A stretch of DNA of 16,177 nt from Acidobacteriaceae bacterium (GTDB lineage Bacteria > Acidobacteriota > Terriglobia > Bryobacterales > Bryobacteraceae). The DNA is taken from assembly GCA_019244945.1 (NCBI GenBank), contig JAFASD010000445.1, forward strand, positions 1 to 16,177. Direction: 5' to 3'. This document shows, piece after piece, positions 1-6,908 of the stretch. Numbering within the stretch: the stretch's first letter is position 1; every line of letters starts with the position of its first letter. Position numbers and translations under genes: made by a program. Under the pieces are notes generated by a model. It saw nothing but the letters and a program-made list of their open reading frames with translations. It was not told where the DNA came from and ran no database searches.

Positions 1-1
1 A

Positions 2-583
2 CGAACATCGGAGGAGTATCTAAATTCTCAGAAAGCATCGTTTCAGACCTACGTTCAGCTTGTGTTGTCCTTAGCTGGAATTGTAAGCGCGGTGGTTCCG
101 AAGGACGTTCTGTCCAGGCTTACGAGCGACTCTTTTAACGAACTCGAAGCCGATATTCGGGAACACGCATTAGGGGCATTTGGGACCGAGATGAGCGAGC
201 GCGCAATGTTCACCGTATGGACGCTCCGAAAGATCGCCGATCTCATCCCCCTCATTGGCGATAGCAAGGTGGCAGATAAAGAGGGTCCGCGTGCGCGCGA
301 CGAGGAGTTCTTTAACTTGTTTTTGCTCCATGCGTTGACAGCGCGGTTCAATATAGATGTCCTGCGTTTTGCCATGCGACATTCGAAGACCATCTACCCT
401 GATGTGCTCCCAGCTATTGACGGCGGGCTACAGTCCGTAGTGAATGCCTACGCGTGGATTCGGCAGGTTGCTGACCTGCGCTGTCCACCAGTGGAAGTGG
501 AACACGGACCCGTCACTTGGGACGACGAAGACGAACAATTGCTAAATGAGTCGATGCTTGATTTGGCAAATGAAACACTCTGA
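2..583 (+). CDS. Hypothetical protein, 5'-truncated, upstream partner of a MazF-type toxin
   Basis: The reading frame is open to the left edge of the window, so at least 193 residues are visible and the true start is probably outside. A GTG at 62 is possible, but no Shine-Dalgarno sequence precedes it and the frame stays open upstream. I do not recognise the family. The protein looks mostly helical and has no clear signal peptide or strong membrane segment; the hydrophobic stretch near the start (LVLSLAGIVSAVV) is short. Its last 30 residues are strongly acidic, with a WDDEDEQ core. The stop is 3 bp before the start of the MazF/PemK-like gene, so the two are surely co-transcribed. By position and acidic tail it could be a non-canonical antitoxin, since MazE-type antitoxins use an acidic C-terminal tail to block MazF. 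That role is inference; the size is large for an antitoxin and no DNA-binding domain is evident. Confidence 0.7.
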   Translation, partial: RTSEEYLNSQKASFQTYVQLVLSLAGIVSAVVPKDVLSRLTSDSFNELEADIREHALGAFGTEMSERAMFTVWTLRKIADLIPLIGDSKVADKEGPRARDEEFFNLFLLHALTARFNIDVLRFAMRHSKTIYPDVLPAIDGGLQSVVNAYAWIRQVADLRCPPVEVEHGPVTWDDEDEQLLNESMLDLANETL

Positions 584-586
584 AAA

Positions 587-970
587 ATGCCCCTGCCCGA
601 CATAATCCAAGGGGACATTTTTTGGATCGATATCCCACAAGGTCACACAGTCGGGTCAGAGCAATATAACCGTAGACCGTACATAATTGTGTCCCGCACC
701 GCCCTTAACAGATCGGGTCGCACGGTCGTTGGGGTTCCTCTTACAACGACCTCCAATCCGGCAGGGCAGCCACCGTGGAGAGTAACAATTCCTGCCAAGG
801 AAATCGTCCGGGACGTGTCATTCCAAGGTGACATCAAAGACAGCATCGTCAAAACCGATCACGTTAGGGTGCTTGACAAAACGCGACTTGAAAATAGAAT
901 GGGCAAGCTGACCAATACGGCTTTCGTTGCCGTAGGTTTAGCGCTTGCCTATCTTTTTGATCTCCGTTAA
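587..970 (+). CDS. MazF/PemK-family endoribonuclease toxin
   Basis: This 127-residue protein matches the usual MazF/PemK length and motif order. It has GDIFWIDIP near the N-terminus, then GSEQYNRRPYIIVS (residues 23-36), GVPLTTTSN (49-57) and KTDHVRVLD near residue 90. Family knowledge places the catalytic pair at the Arg of the RxP motif (here R30) and the Thr after the third strand (here T53), and both are present. Such toxins are sequence-specific mRNA interferases neutralised by a co-encoded antitoxin. The ATG at 587 follows the upstream stop by 3 bp. No MazE, AbrB-like or RHH antitoxin lies next to it within the window; the only operon partner visible is the unrecognised upstream gene. 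The gene is convergent with the TPR gene, with a 33-bp gap. The family call is firm; the activity and target sequence are unknown. Confidence 0.9.
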   Translation: MPLPDIIQGDIFWIDIPQGHTVGSEQYNRRPYIIVSRTALNRSGRTVVGVPLTTTSNPAGQPPWRVTIPAKEIVRDVSFQGDIKDSIVKTDHVRVLDKTRLENRMGKLTNTAFVAVGLALAYLFDLR

Positions 971-1003
971 TTCGAACTGAGCCACTACCAGAAGTTAGAT
1001 GCT

Positions 1004-1543
1004 TCAGCGGTTCGGAATAGAGCGTTGGCGCTCCAGTTGGGCCACTCGTTCCGTTGCTATCGCCAGAACGTCCGGCGGCGGTTTCAGCGACTGAACCTTC
1101 TTATATTCCTCGATAGCTTGATCTTCCTTGTGAACTTTTTCCAGCAATTGCGCGTAAAGCAAGTGCGCCTGGATGTCAGCCGGCGTGAGTTTCGTAGCGC
1201 GTTCCGCGTCGGTTAAAGCTTCGTCCATTCTCTCGGCGCGCTCATATTCCTTGGCACGCTTCATGTAGAGATCGGCCGAATTGGGATTCCGCTTGATGGC
1301 CTCGCTAAGGGTCACAATGTCTGTTGATGAAGTTACGGTGGTTTGTGGTATCGAGGCCGGATTGCGGGCAGCGTTGTTTCCGCTTTGGATCACCACTGTA
1401 CACACAAGTGCAACGGCGGCTGCCGAGGAGAGAACGCCGATCCATACGCCCCGGCGACGAGATGGCGCCGATGCTCTAGGTCGAGGCTCTTGCACTGGAC
1501 TTTCACGATTGCCTTGATAAAAGATCGTGGCCGGCGCTGGCAT
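1004..1543 (-). CDS. Single-pass membrane TPR protein, possibly the detached C-terminal part of the TIR protein
   Basis: The 179-residue product has a Pro/Arg-rich start, a basic RRR at 29-31, one hydrophobic membrane segment at about 32-51, a Ser/Thr/Pro-rich linker, and about two TPR units at about 77-157 (for example NPNSADLYMKRAKEYERAERMDEAL). By the positive-inside rule the TPRs would face the periplasm. It lies 29 bp downstream of the TIR gene on the same strand. No Shine-Dalgarno sequence precedes the ATG, and the reading frame is open upstream past the TIR stop. One extra base in the A4 run at 1583-1586 would join the two ORFs into one 509-residue TIR-TM-TPR protein. It may therefore be an independent gene, or the 3' piece of a broken or mis-sequenced one. 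The TPRs presumably mediate protein contacts; no enzymatic domain is seen. Confidence 0.7.
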   Translation of the reverse strand: MPAPATIFYQGNRESPVQEPRPRASAPSRRRGVWIGVLSSAAAVALVCTVVIQSGNNAARNPASIPQTTVTSSTDIVTLSEAIKRNPNSADLYMKRAKEYERAERMDEALTDAERATKLTPADIQAHLLYAQLLEKVHKEDQAIEEYKKVQSLKPPPDVLAIATERVAQLERQRSIPNR

Positions 1544-1572
1544 CGGAATTGTAGGTACTGCTCCCGATGCTT

Positions 1573-2532
1573 CTACTTCGACAAAATGGGTCGCGCGGCC
1601 GCAGCAGGTACCGACTCCGTCACGAGCGCGCGCGAGCCGATCTCCACATCGGTCGAGCGGACTTGCAGATTGAGCCTCAATGTACCGGCACGCTTGGGCG
1701 TGAGCATGAAGACGGAGACATCGGAATCGCCAGCCGGTGGAACTCGGATTTTCTTTTGCTGCCTGGGAGGGTCAAAGCTTGGCGATTCCAGGGCGAGTTC
1801 GAGCGTCGCCGGCAGGATCTTGCCGGAGACATCTGAAGGGAAATCGAGCTCGAATGTCTTGGACTGAACGTCCTCGCTGGTCGGCGAATAAGCTCGGTCA
1901 ATTTTCAGAATCGCCTTGAGACCGCCCGATTCGGTGGTTCGAACCATGGTCACGAGGTCTGTTGGTTCGTCAATTACAACGGATGAGGCAATGGCCGCAT
2001 CCAGAACGCGTTCCTGGGTGACCGGCCTGACCGGAACCGGCAGCTTGGGCGGTAGCGCCTCCTGCAAGCGCTCGCTGTAAAGAAGCTCCCGAAGCCTTCC
2101 GGCAATATCGGAGAAGGCTTCGTCCCGATTTGGCCATAACGTTACAGGACGAGCTTCGGAGGGAAGCACCTGTAATTTTGCAAAGGGCAAGTCGCGCCAT
2201 TCGACGGGACGTAGAAGAACAGGGATTACCTTCGCGCGCCCGGATTGATGGCGGCCCAGCGCAAACGGAAGCTCGACCTCAAAGATGTATTTCGATGCTA
2301 AGAAATCGGCGCTGATCAGGAGCAGGATGATGCTGGCACGCTCCATCGCTTCGTGGATTTGCGCACCCCATTCGCTTCCGGGCTCGATTTTGCGGTCATA
2401 CCAATCACTGATCAGTCCCGAACGCTTCAACGCCGTCAAATGCTTTTGCAATTCTTCGCACAGAGATTCGTCACTGTGGGCGTAAGAGTAGAACAACTCT
2501 ACCGTAGCCGGACTCTGAACAGTTGTGGCCAT
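1573..2532 (-). CDS. TIR-domain protein with C-terminal beta-rich domain
   Basis: Residues 10-150 form a bacterial TIR domain: box 1 LFYSYAHSDE at 13-22, WYDRKIEPGSEW at 44-55, ILLLISADFLASKY at 69-82 and VELPFAL at 86-92, then VIPVLLRP. By comparison with other bacterial TIRs, E87 in the EVEL motif is the likely catalytic Glu of an NAD-cleaving enzyme. This is inferred by motif position, not proven. After a linker, residues about 190-305 form a second region with alternating hydrophobic residues (LRLNLQV, SVFMLTPKRAG), probably a beta-sandwich; I cannot name the family. There is no signal peptide. An AGGAG sits 12 bp before the ATG, a slightly long spacing. The gene is divergent from the tandem-kinase gene and followed by the membrane TPR gene. 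TIR proteins of this kind act in NAD depletion, signalling or phage defence; the context here does not settle which. Confidence 0.9.
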   Translation of the reverse strand: MATTVQSPATVELFYSYAHSDESLCEELQKHLTALKRSGLISDWYDRKIEPGSEWGAQIHEAMERASIILLLISADFLASKYIFEVELPFALGRHQSGRAKVIPVLLRPVEWRDLPFAKLQVLPSEARPVTLWPNRDEAFSDIAGRLRELLYSERLQEALPPKLPVPVRPVTQERVLDAAIASSVVIDEPTDLVTMVRTTESGGLKAILKIDRAYSPTSEDVQSKTFELDFPSDVSGKILPATLELALESPSFDPPRQQKKIRVPPAGDSDVSVFMLTPKRAGTLRLNLQVRSTDVEIGSRALVTESVPAAAARPILSK

Positions 2533-2615
2533 GAGCTCTGGCGACTCCTATGATCAATAGCACGGCGAGTTCCATACGGGACAACTGCGAAAAGCTTGAG
2601 GTCGGGAGGTGAAAC

Positions 2616-2633
2616 GTATTTAAGGCGAAATAC
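2616..2633. promoter_or_regulatory. Perfect inverted repeat in the TIR/kinase divergent intergenic region
   Basis: GTATTT and AAATAC form a perfect 6-bp inverted repeat around a 6-bp spacer (AAGGCG). It lies about 84 bp before the TIR start and 76 bp before the kinase start. The position suits an operator shared by two divergent genes, but 6-bp arms can occur by chance. I could not place convincing -35/-10 boxes for either gene in this 176-bp gap. Confidence 0.3.
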
Positions 2634-2708
2634 ACAATACCCTCGCGGCAGCCTGTATTAACTACAATGTGGGTACCAGGATCCGATGGGCGCCGCGGTG
2701 GGTAGTTC

Positions 2709-5700
2709 ATGCTGATATGTCCTGTCTGCAAGAGCTCCAATGCGGACGACGCGGTTTCCTGTGAACGCTGCAGCAGTTCTTTCGGCGACGATCTGCGAAC
2801 CATAGTCATCCGCGCGGAACCGGAGAAGAGCGATGCTCCCTGGGCAGTTGTTGAACCACCTCCCAGAGCTGCAAAAGCAAGCGCCGGGCTTCGGGTTGGC
2901 GATGTCGTCGCCGAACGCTACCAGATTCTGAAACGGCTGGGCGAAGGCGGGATGGGTACGGTGTACCAGGCGCTTGATCGCGAGCTGGATCGCATTATTG
3001 CTCTGAAGATCATTCGCCCCGATCTTGCCGCGGACGCGAACATTCTGCGGCGGTTTAAGCAGGAGATTCTGCTGGCGCGGCAGATCACGCACCGTAATGT
3101 GATCCGAATCTTTGATCTCGGAGTGGCGGGCGGGCTTCGCTTCATCACCATGGAGTTTGTCGAAGGCGAGGACTTGAACTCGCTTCTGAACCGGCGGGGG
3201 AAGCTCGAGCCCGGCGAAGCGGTCGCGATCATGCGCCAAGTTTGCGAAGGCTTGCAAGCCGCGCACGCCGAAGACGTTGTGCATCGCGATCTTAAGCCGC
3301 AAAACATTTTGGTAGATCCGGACGGCCATGTTCGAATTATGGATTTCGGACTGGCGCGCACGTTAGAACAAGCCAGCATCACTCACACAGGCATTATTGT
3401 CGGCACGCCTGACTATATGTCTCCGGAACAGGCGAGCGGAGAGCAGGCGGGCGCGCGCTCCGATTTGTTTGCGGTTGGCGTTATTTTTTACGAACTTCTA
3501 ACCGGCGAGTTGCCATACGCTGCCGACACTATCATGGCCGCCCTGCTGAAGCGGACCAGAGAGCCTCCCCGTCCGATCGATGCCGTAGATCCTGCCGTGC
3601 CCAAGCGGCTCAGTCAAATCGTGATGCGGTGTCTAGAGCCGGATCTGAATCGCCGTTATCAGAGCGCGGCCGAGATTCTTCGCGACCTGAATAGGACTCA
3701 ACCGGACACTTCGGCCGAGACCCGATTTGTGCCCGGATTGCTTGCGCCCGGGGCGATGCTGGGCTCGCGGTATCGCATCGAAGCCGAGGTGGGGCAGGGC
3801 GGAATGGGCAAGGTGTATCGCGCAACCGACCTCGAGCTGCACCGCACGGTGGCCCTCAAAGTAGTTCGTCCCGAATTGGCGAACGATCCACAGACCTTGG
3901 AGCGGCTGAAACAGGAAATCCTGCTGACCAGCCGCATCTCTCATCCGCACGTGCTGCGAATTCACGATCTCGGCGAGGCCGAGGGTCTGCGCTTCATCTC
4001 GATGGCGTGGGTGGACGGCGAAGATTTAGCTGAGCTGATTCGCCGGTCGGGACCGCTTGGGGAAGAACAAATTCGCGCACTCGCGCAACAGATTTGCGAA
4101 GGACTCGCAGCTGCACACCACCAAGGGATCGTCCATCGGGATTTGAATCCGCGGAACGTTTTGCTCGAATCGAGCGGCAATGCTTGCATTGGAGATTTCG
4201 GCCTTGCCGAAACGTTGAACGTTGCGCCAGGTACGAGTCTCACTCAGCCCGGAAGCCTCTCAGGAACGCCTCGGTATATGTCGCCAGAGCAAGCCGAGGG
4301 CAAGCCAGTCGATCAACGTACGGACATTTACTCTCTCGGGTTGATTCTGTACGAGATGGCCACCGGCCAGCCTGCGTTTAAGAGTGATTCCGCTCTGCAA
4401 ACGATGTTTCAAAGGGTCACCGAGGTTCCCAGGAATCCCAAGCTATTGAATCCGGCGATTTCGAGCGGGCTTGCGGATTCCATCATGCGCTGCCTGGAGC
4501 GCGATCCAAGTAAGCGCTACGGAAGCGCGAGTGAACTATGGGAAGACCTGCGGCGGCGAAAGCCGGAGCCTGCCACGATTCAGCGCAAATGGCTTTACGC
4601 CGTGTTGGGAGCGGTGATGGTGCTGATCATCGCCGCGGGTTCCTTTCTTTTGCTTCGAAATCGAAGCGGGGGCTTACGGCCTGCGCGGAGCGAGCGCTAC
4701 ATCGCGGTGCTTCCTTTCCGGACGCTCAGTTCCGATACAAGCGTTAAATACGAGGCGGATGGGATTGCGGAAGCGATTTCCTCGCGACTATTCTCTTTAA
4801 GCGCCGTGCACCTGATTTCGCCACTCGCTTTACAGGACGTCGATCTGACGCAACCGGAAGCTAATATCGCCCGTAAGGTAGGGGCCAACGTCATCGTGCA
4901 AGGAACGGTGCAGGCGCAGGGCGACCGGATCTCGGTGATCGCGAATATTGACGATCCGGAAAAGCACACCAGGTTATGGAGCAGATCGTTTACCGGCTTG
5001 CGAGCGGATCTTCTGACGCTAGAGGATCAGCTCGGGACGCAGCTCGTCAGTGGTCTGCACGTCTCTACGGGCGCAGCGGACCGGGAGCGCGCCAGTGGTC
5101 CGCCCACGCAGAACGTCGAGGCGTATGACTTGTATCTGAAAGGACGCGAGAACCTGAAAGATCATCGGGACGTGCAGGGCGCGAGCGCGGCGCTGGATTT
5201 ATTCCAGAAGGCCTGCGCAAAGGATCCTGCTTTCGCGCTTGCATGGGCCGGCGTTGCGGACGCGAGTCTCCTGATGTACCGGCTGAAACGTGAAAGCTTC
5301 TGGGCGGACAAGGCGCTGGCCGCGGCGCACGAGGCAGAAAGCAGCAACGATGCTCTGCCTGACGTGCATTTTGCGCTGGGCAGCGTCTTCTCGGCGACAG
5401 GCAAGAACGCGGAAGCGATCCAGGAAATACAACGCGCGCTCCAGCTCGCGCCTAACTCGGATAACGGCTATATCCGCCTGGGGCACGCCTACCTGAAAGC
5501 TGGACAAAGTGACGCGGCGCTGAAAGCGTTACGGCGGGCAGTCGAGTTGAATCCGTATTACTGGAACAATCACATGCAACTGGGTGTCGCTTATTTCCAA
5601 ATGGGACGAAACGACGATGCGCTCAGAGAATTCAAACGCGTCACCGAATTGGATCCGAGCGCCGCGGCCGCCTATAACAACATCGGGGCCGTGTATCACC

Positions 5701-6281
5701 GCCAAAGCAAATGGGATGATTCTCTGCCCGCATTTCGTAAAGCGCTCGAGCTGAAGCCGTCCTCCGACGCTTACTCGAACGTCGGGACTACGCTTTTCTT
5801 CCTGGGCCGTTACCGCGAGGCCATCACGATGTTGGAAAAAGCGGTGCAGATGAATCCGAATCAAGAAAGCGCGGTAGGAAATCTGGCGGACGCTTACCGG
5901 CAGAATCAACAGTGGGAAAAGGCGCAGGCGACTTATGATCGAGCGATTGAGCTGACGTATCAGCAGTTGGAAGTGAATCCCCAAGATGCGAGCGCTCTGG
6001 GCGACCTGGCTGTTTATTACGCGAAAAAAGGTGGCACCACGAAGGCCTTGCAACTGATCTCTCGCGCGCGGGCGATTGATGGCGCGGATAATTCGCTGAT
6101 GTATGACGAAGCGGTGATCGATACGCTGGCAGGACATGCCGAGGAAGCTTTGAAGGCGCTCGATCGGGCGCTTGCCAGCGGCTATTCCGTGGGAGAAGCG
6201 CGTAGCGATCCGGATCTGAAAGCGCTTCGCGGGTTGCCGGGTTTTGAGGACGTGTTACGGAAGCACGAAGCTCAGAAATAG
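2709..6281 (+). CDS. Tandem-domain Ser/Thr protein kinase with zinc ribbon, membrane segment, TolB-like domain and TPRs
   Basis: This 1190-residue protein begins with a zinc ribbon (CPVC at 4-7, CERC at 18-21). Kinase 1 spans about 71-328: G-loop G78-G83, K100, E119, HRDLKPQN with D194, DFG at 212-214, SPE at 238-240. Kinase 2 spans about 355-615: G-loop G362-G367, K384, E403, HRDLNPRN with D478, DFG at 496-498, SPE at 525-527. Kinase 2 has Asn480 where Ser/Thr kinases carry the HRD-loop Lys. A membrane helix follows at about 628-649. Residues 664-785 resemble the TolB/FlgO-like domain (AVLPF, then GIAEAISSRL), and TPR repeats fill about 800-1155. The kinases would be cytoplasmic and the TolB-like/TPR part periplasmic, an arrangement common in acidobacterial sensor kinases. 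The ATG at 2709 is the first start after an in-frame stop at 2703, behind a GGTGGG. The gene overlaps the PEP-CTERM gene by 10 bp, tail to tail. Substrates are unknown. Confidence 0.95.
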   Translation: MLICPVCKSSNADDAVSCERCSSSFGDDLRTIVIRAEPEKSDAPWAVVEPPPRAAKASAGLRVGDVVAERYQILKRLGEGGMGTVYQALDRELDRIIALKIIRPDLAADANILRRFKQEILLARQITHRNVIRIFDLGVAGGLRFITMEFVEGEDLNSLLNRRGKLEPGEAVAIMRQVCEGLQAAHAEDVVHRDLKPQNILVDPDGHVRIMDFGLARTLEQASITHTGIIVGTPDYMSPEQASGEQAGARSDLFAVGVIFYELLTGELPYAADTIMAALLKRTREPPRPIDAVDPAVPKRLSQIVMRCLEPDLNRRYQSAAEILRDLNRTQPDTSAETRFVPGLLAPGAMLGSRYRIEAEVGQGGMGKVYRATDLELHRTVALKVVRPELANDPQTLERLKQEILLTSRISHPHVLRIHDLGEAEGLRFISMAWVDGEDLAELIRRSGPLGEEQIRALAQQICEGLAAAHHQGIVHRDLNPRNVLLESSGNACIGDFGLAETLNVAPGTSLTQPGSLSGTPRYMSPEQAEGKPVDQRTDIYSLGLILYEMATGQPAFKSDSALQTMFQRVTEVPRNPKLLNPAISSGLADSIMRCLERDPSKRYGSASELWEDLRRRKPEPATIQRKWLYAVLGAVMVLIIAAGSFLLLRNRSGGLRPARSERYIAVLPFRTLSSDTSVKYEADGIAEAISSRLFSLSAVHLISPLALQDVDLTQPEANIARKVGANVIVQGTVQAQGDRISVIANIDDPEKHTRLWSRSFTGLRADLLTLEDQLGTQLVSGLHVSTGAADRERASGPPTQNVEAYDLYLKGRENLKDHRDVQGASAALDLFQKACAKDPAFALAWAGVADASLLMYRLKRESFWADKALAAAHEAESSNDALPDVHFALGSVFSATGKNAEAIQEIQRALQLAPNSDNGYIRLGHAYLKAGQSDAALKALRRAVELNPYYWNNHMQLGVAYFQMGRNDDALREFKRVTELDPSAAAAYNNIGAVYHRQSKWDDSLPAFRKALELKPSSDAYSNVGTTLFFLGRYREAITMLEKAVQMNPNQESAVGNLADAYRQNQQWEKAQATYDRAIELTYQQLEVNPQDASALGDLAVYYAKKGGTTKALQLISRARAIDGADNSLMYDEAVIDTLAGHAEEALKALDRALASGYSVGEARSDPDLKALRGLPGFEDVLRKHEAQK

Positions 6282-6823
6282 GTTCGGCGCGAGTAACGGC
6301 GCAATCCGCCGAGCAGCAGGAGTCCGGCAGCTAAAAAGAAGAACGACGACGGCTCGGGCAGATTTACTACGGCTGTGAACGTGTTGTTGGGTCCCCAGCT
6401 TCCCGAGCCGTTCACCGCGCTTCCGGTGTCATCCAAATTGATGGTGAGAGTATCGCCGGGCAGGAGACCGCCGGCCGAGGCAGGATTTTCAAATCCGATG
6501 TCATACTGTGAAATGGTGGTGCCTACAATAGGGGTAGACGTGAAATCGCAGGTATTGTAGACCGGGGAAGAACAAGTAATAGGGCTACCCGACGGCAGTT
6601 TCACAAAAAAATCCAGGCTGGTCCAGTCCAATGACGTGTCGTTCACGAAGGACAACACGCCGCCTCCCGCAGCATCGGACATAAACGTAAATACGGGTGT
6701 CTCGACGGCGGTTGGGTCTCCTCCTCCGCTCACGATGATTCTGGGATCAGAAGGCGTGGCGCGAGCTGCGACTGCCGTGGCGCCGAAAACGGCCAAAGCC
6801 AAAATGAAGACGGACTTGCTCAT
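6272..6823 (-). CDS. PEP-CTERM sorting-domain protein
   Basis: The 183-residue product has an N-terminal signal peptide (hydrophobic core FILALAVFGATAV, cleavage probable near A20-A22). The C-terminal sorting signal is NLPEPSS at 154-160, a hydrophobic helix FFFLAAGLLLLGGL, then the basic RRYSRR. That tripartite tail is the hallmark of proteins processed by exosortase and anchored or released at the cell surface. The middle is beta-rich, Gly/Ser/Thr-rich and has two cysteines (84 and 92) that could form a disulfide. I recognise no catalytic domain. A clear GGAGGT (plus-strand 6831-6836) sits 7 bp before the ATG and supports this start. No exosortase gene is in the window. The stop codon lies within the last codons of the convergent kinase gene. 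The function is unknown; surface or exopolysaccharide-associated roles are typical of the class. Confidence 0.88.
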   Translation of the reverse strand: MSKSVFILALAVFGATAVAARATPSDPRIIVSGGGDPTAVETPVFTFMSDAAGGGVLSFVNDTSLDWTSLDFFVKLPSGSPITCSSPVYNTCDFTSTPIVGTTISQYDIGFENPASAGGLLPGDTLTINLDDTGSAVNGSGSWGPNNTFTAVVNLPEPSSFFFLAAGLLLLGGLRRYSRRTYF

Positions 6824-6880
6824 ATGAGTGACCTCCGATAGTCAGTTCCGGTAAAGGATAGCACATTTAGAAGTCGAACC

Positions 6881-6898
6881 AATGTAACGCTGTACATT
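6881..6898. promoter_or_regulatory. LacI-operator-like palindrome before the GH3 gene
   Basis: AATGTA and TACATT are perfect inverted 6-mers around ACGCTG, an 18-bp site whose central GC is also symmetric. Operators of LacI-family sugar regulators often have this form (TGTAA near the ends and a central CG or GC step). The site ends 10 bp before the GH3 ATG and is 58 bp from the divergent PEP-CTERM start, so a bound repressor could block GH3 transcription or initiation. No regulator gene is adjacent, so the assignment is by site shape only. Confidence 0.4.
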
Positions 6899-6908
6899 AG
6901 AACGAGCC

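Noticed and set aside
1343..1867. Plus-strand open frame of 174 codons opposite the TIR and TPR genes
   Set aside because: It is antisense to the TIR C-terminus and the TPR gene, and the product is low-complexity and Arg/Ser-rich.
2658..3329. A 223-codon minus-strand open frame opposite the start of the kinase gene
   Set aside because: It overlaps the zinc ribbon and kinase 1 coding sequence, whose motifs are unambiguous; the antisense product has no family features.
4140..4148. Kinase 2 as a dead pseudokinase
   Set aside because: Only the Lys of HRDLK is changed; the G-loop, K384, E403, D478 and DFG Asp are all present, so loss of activity cannot be claimed from sequence.
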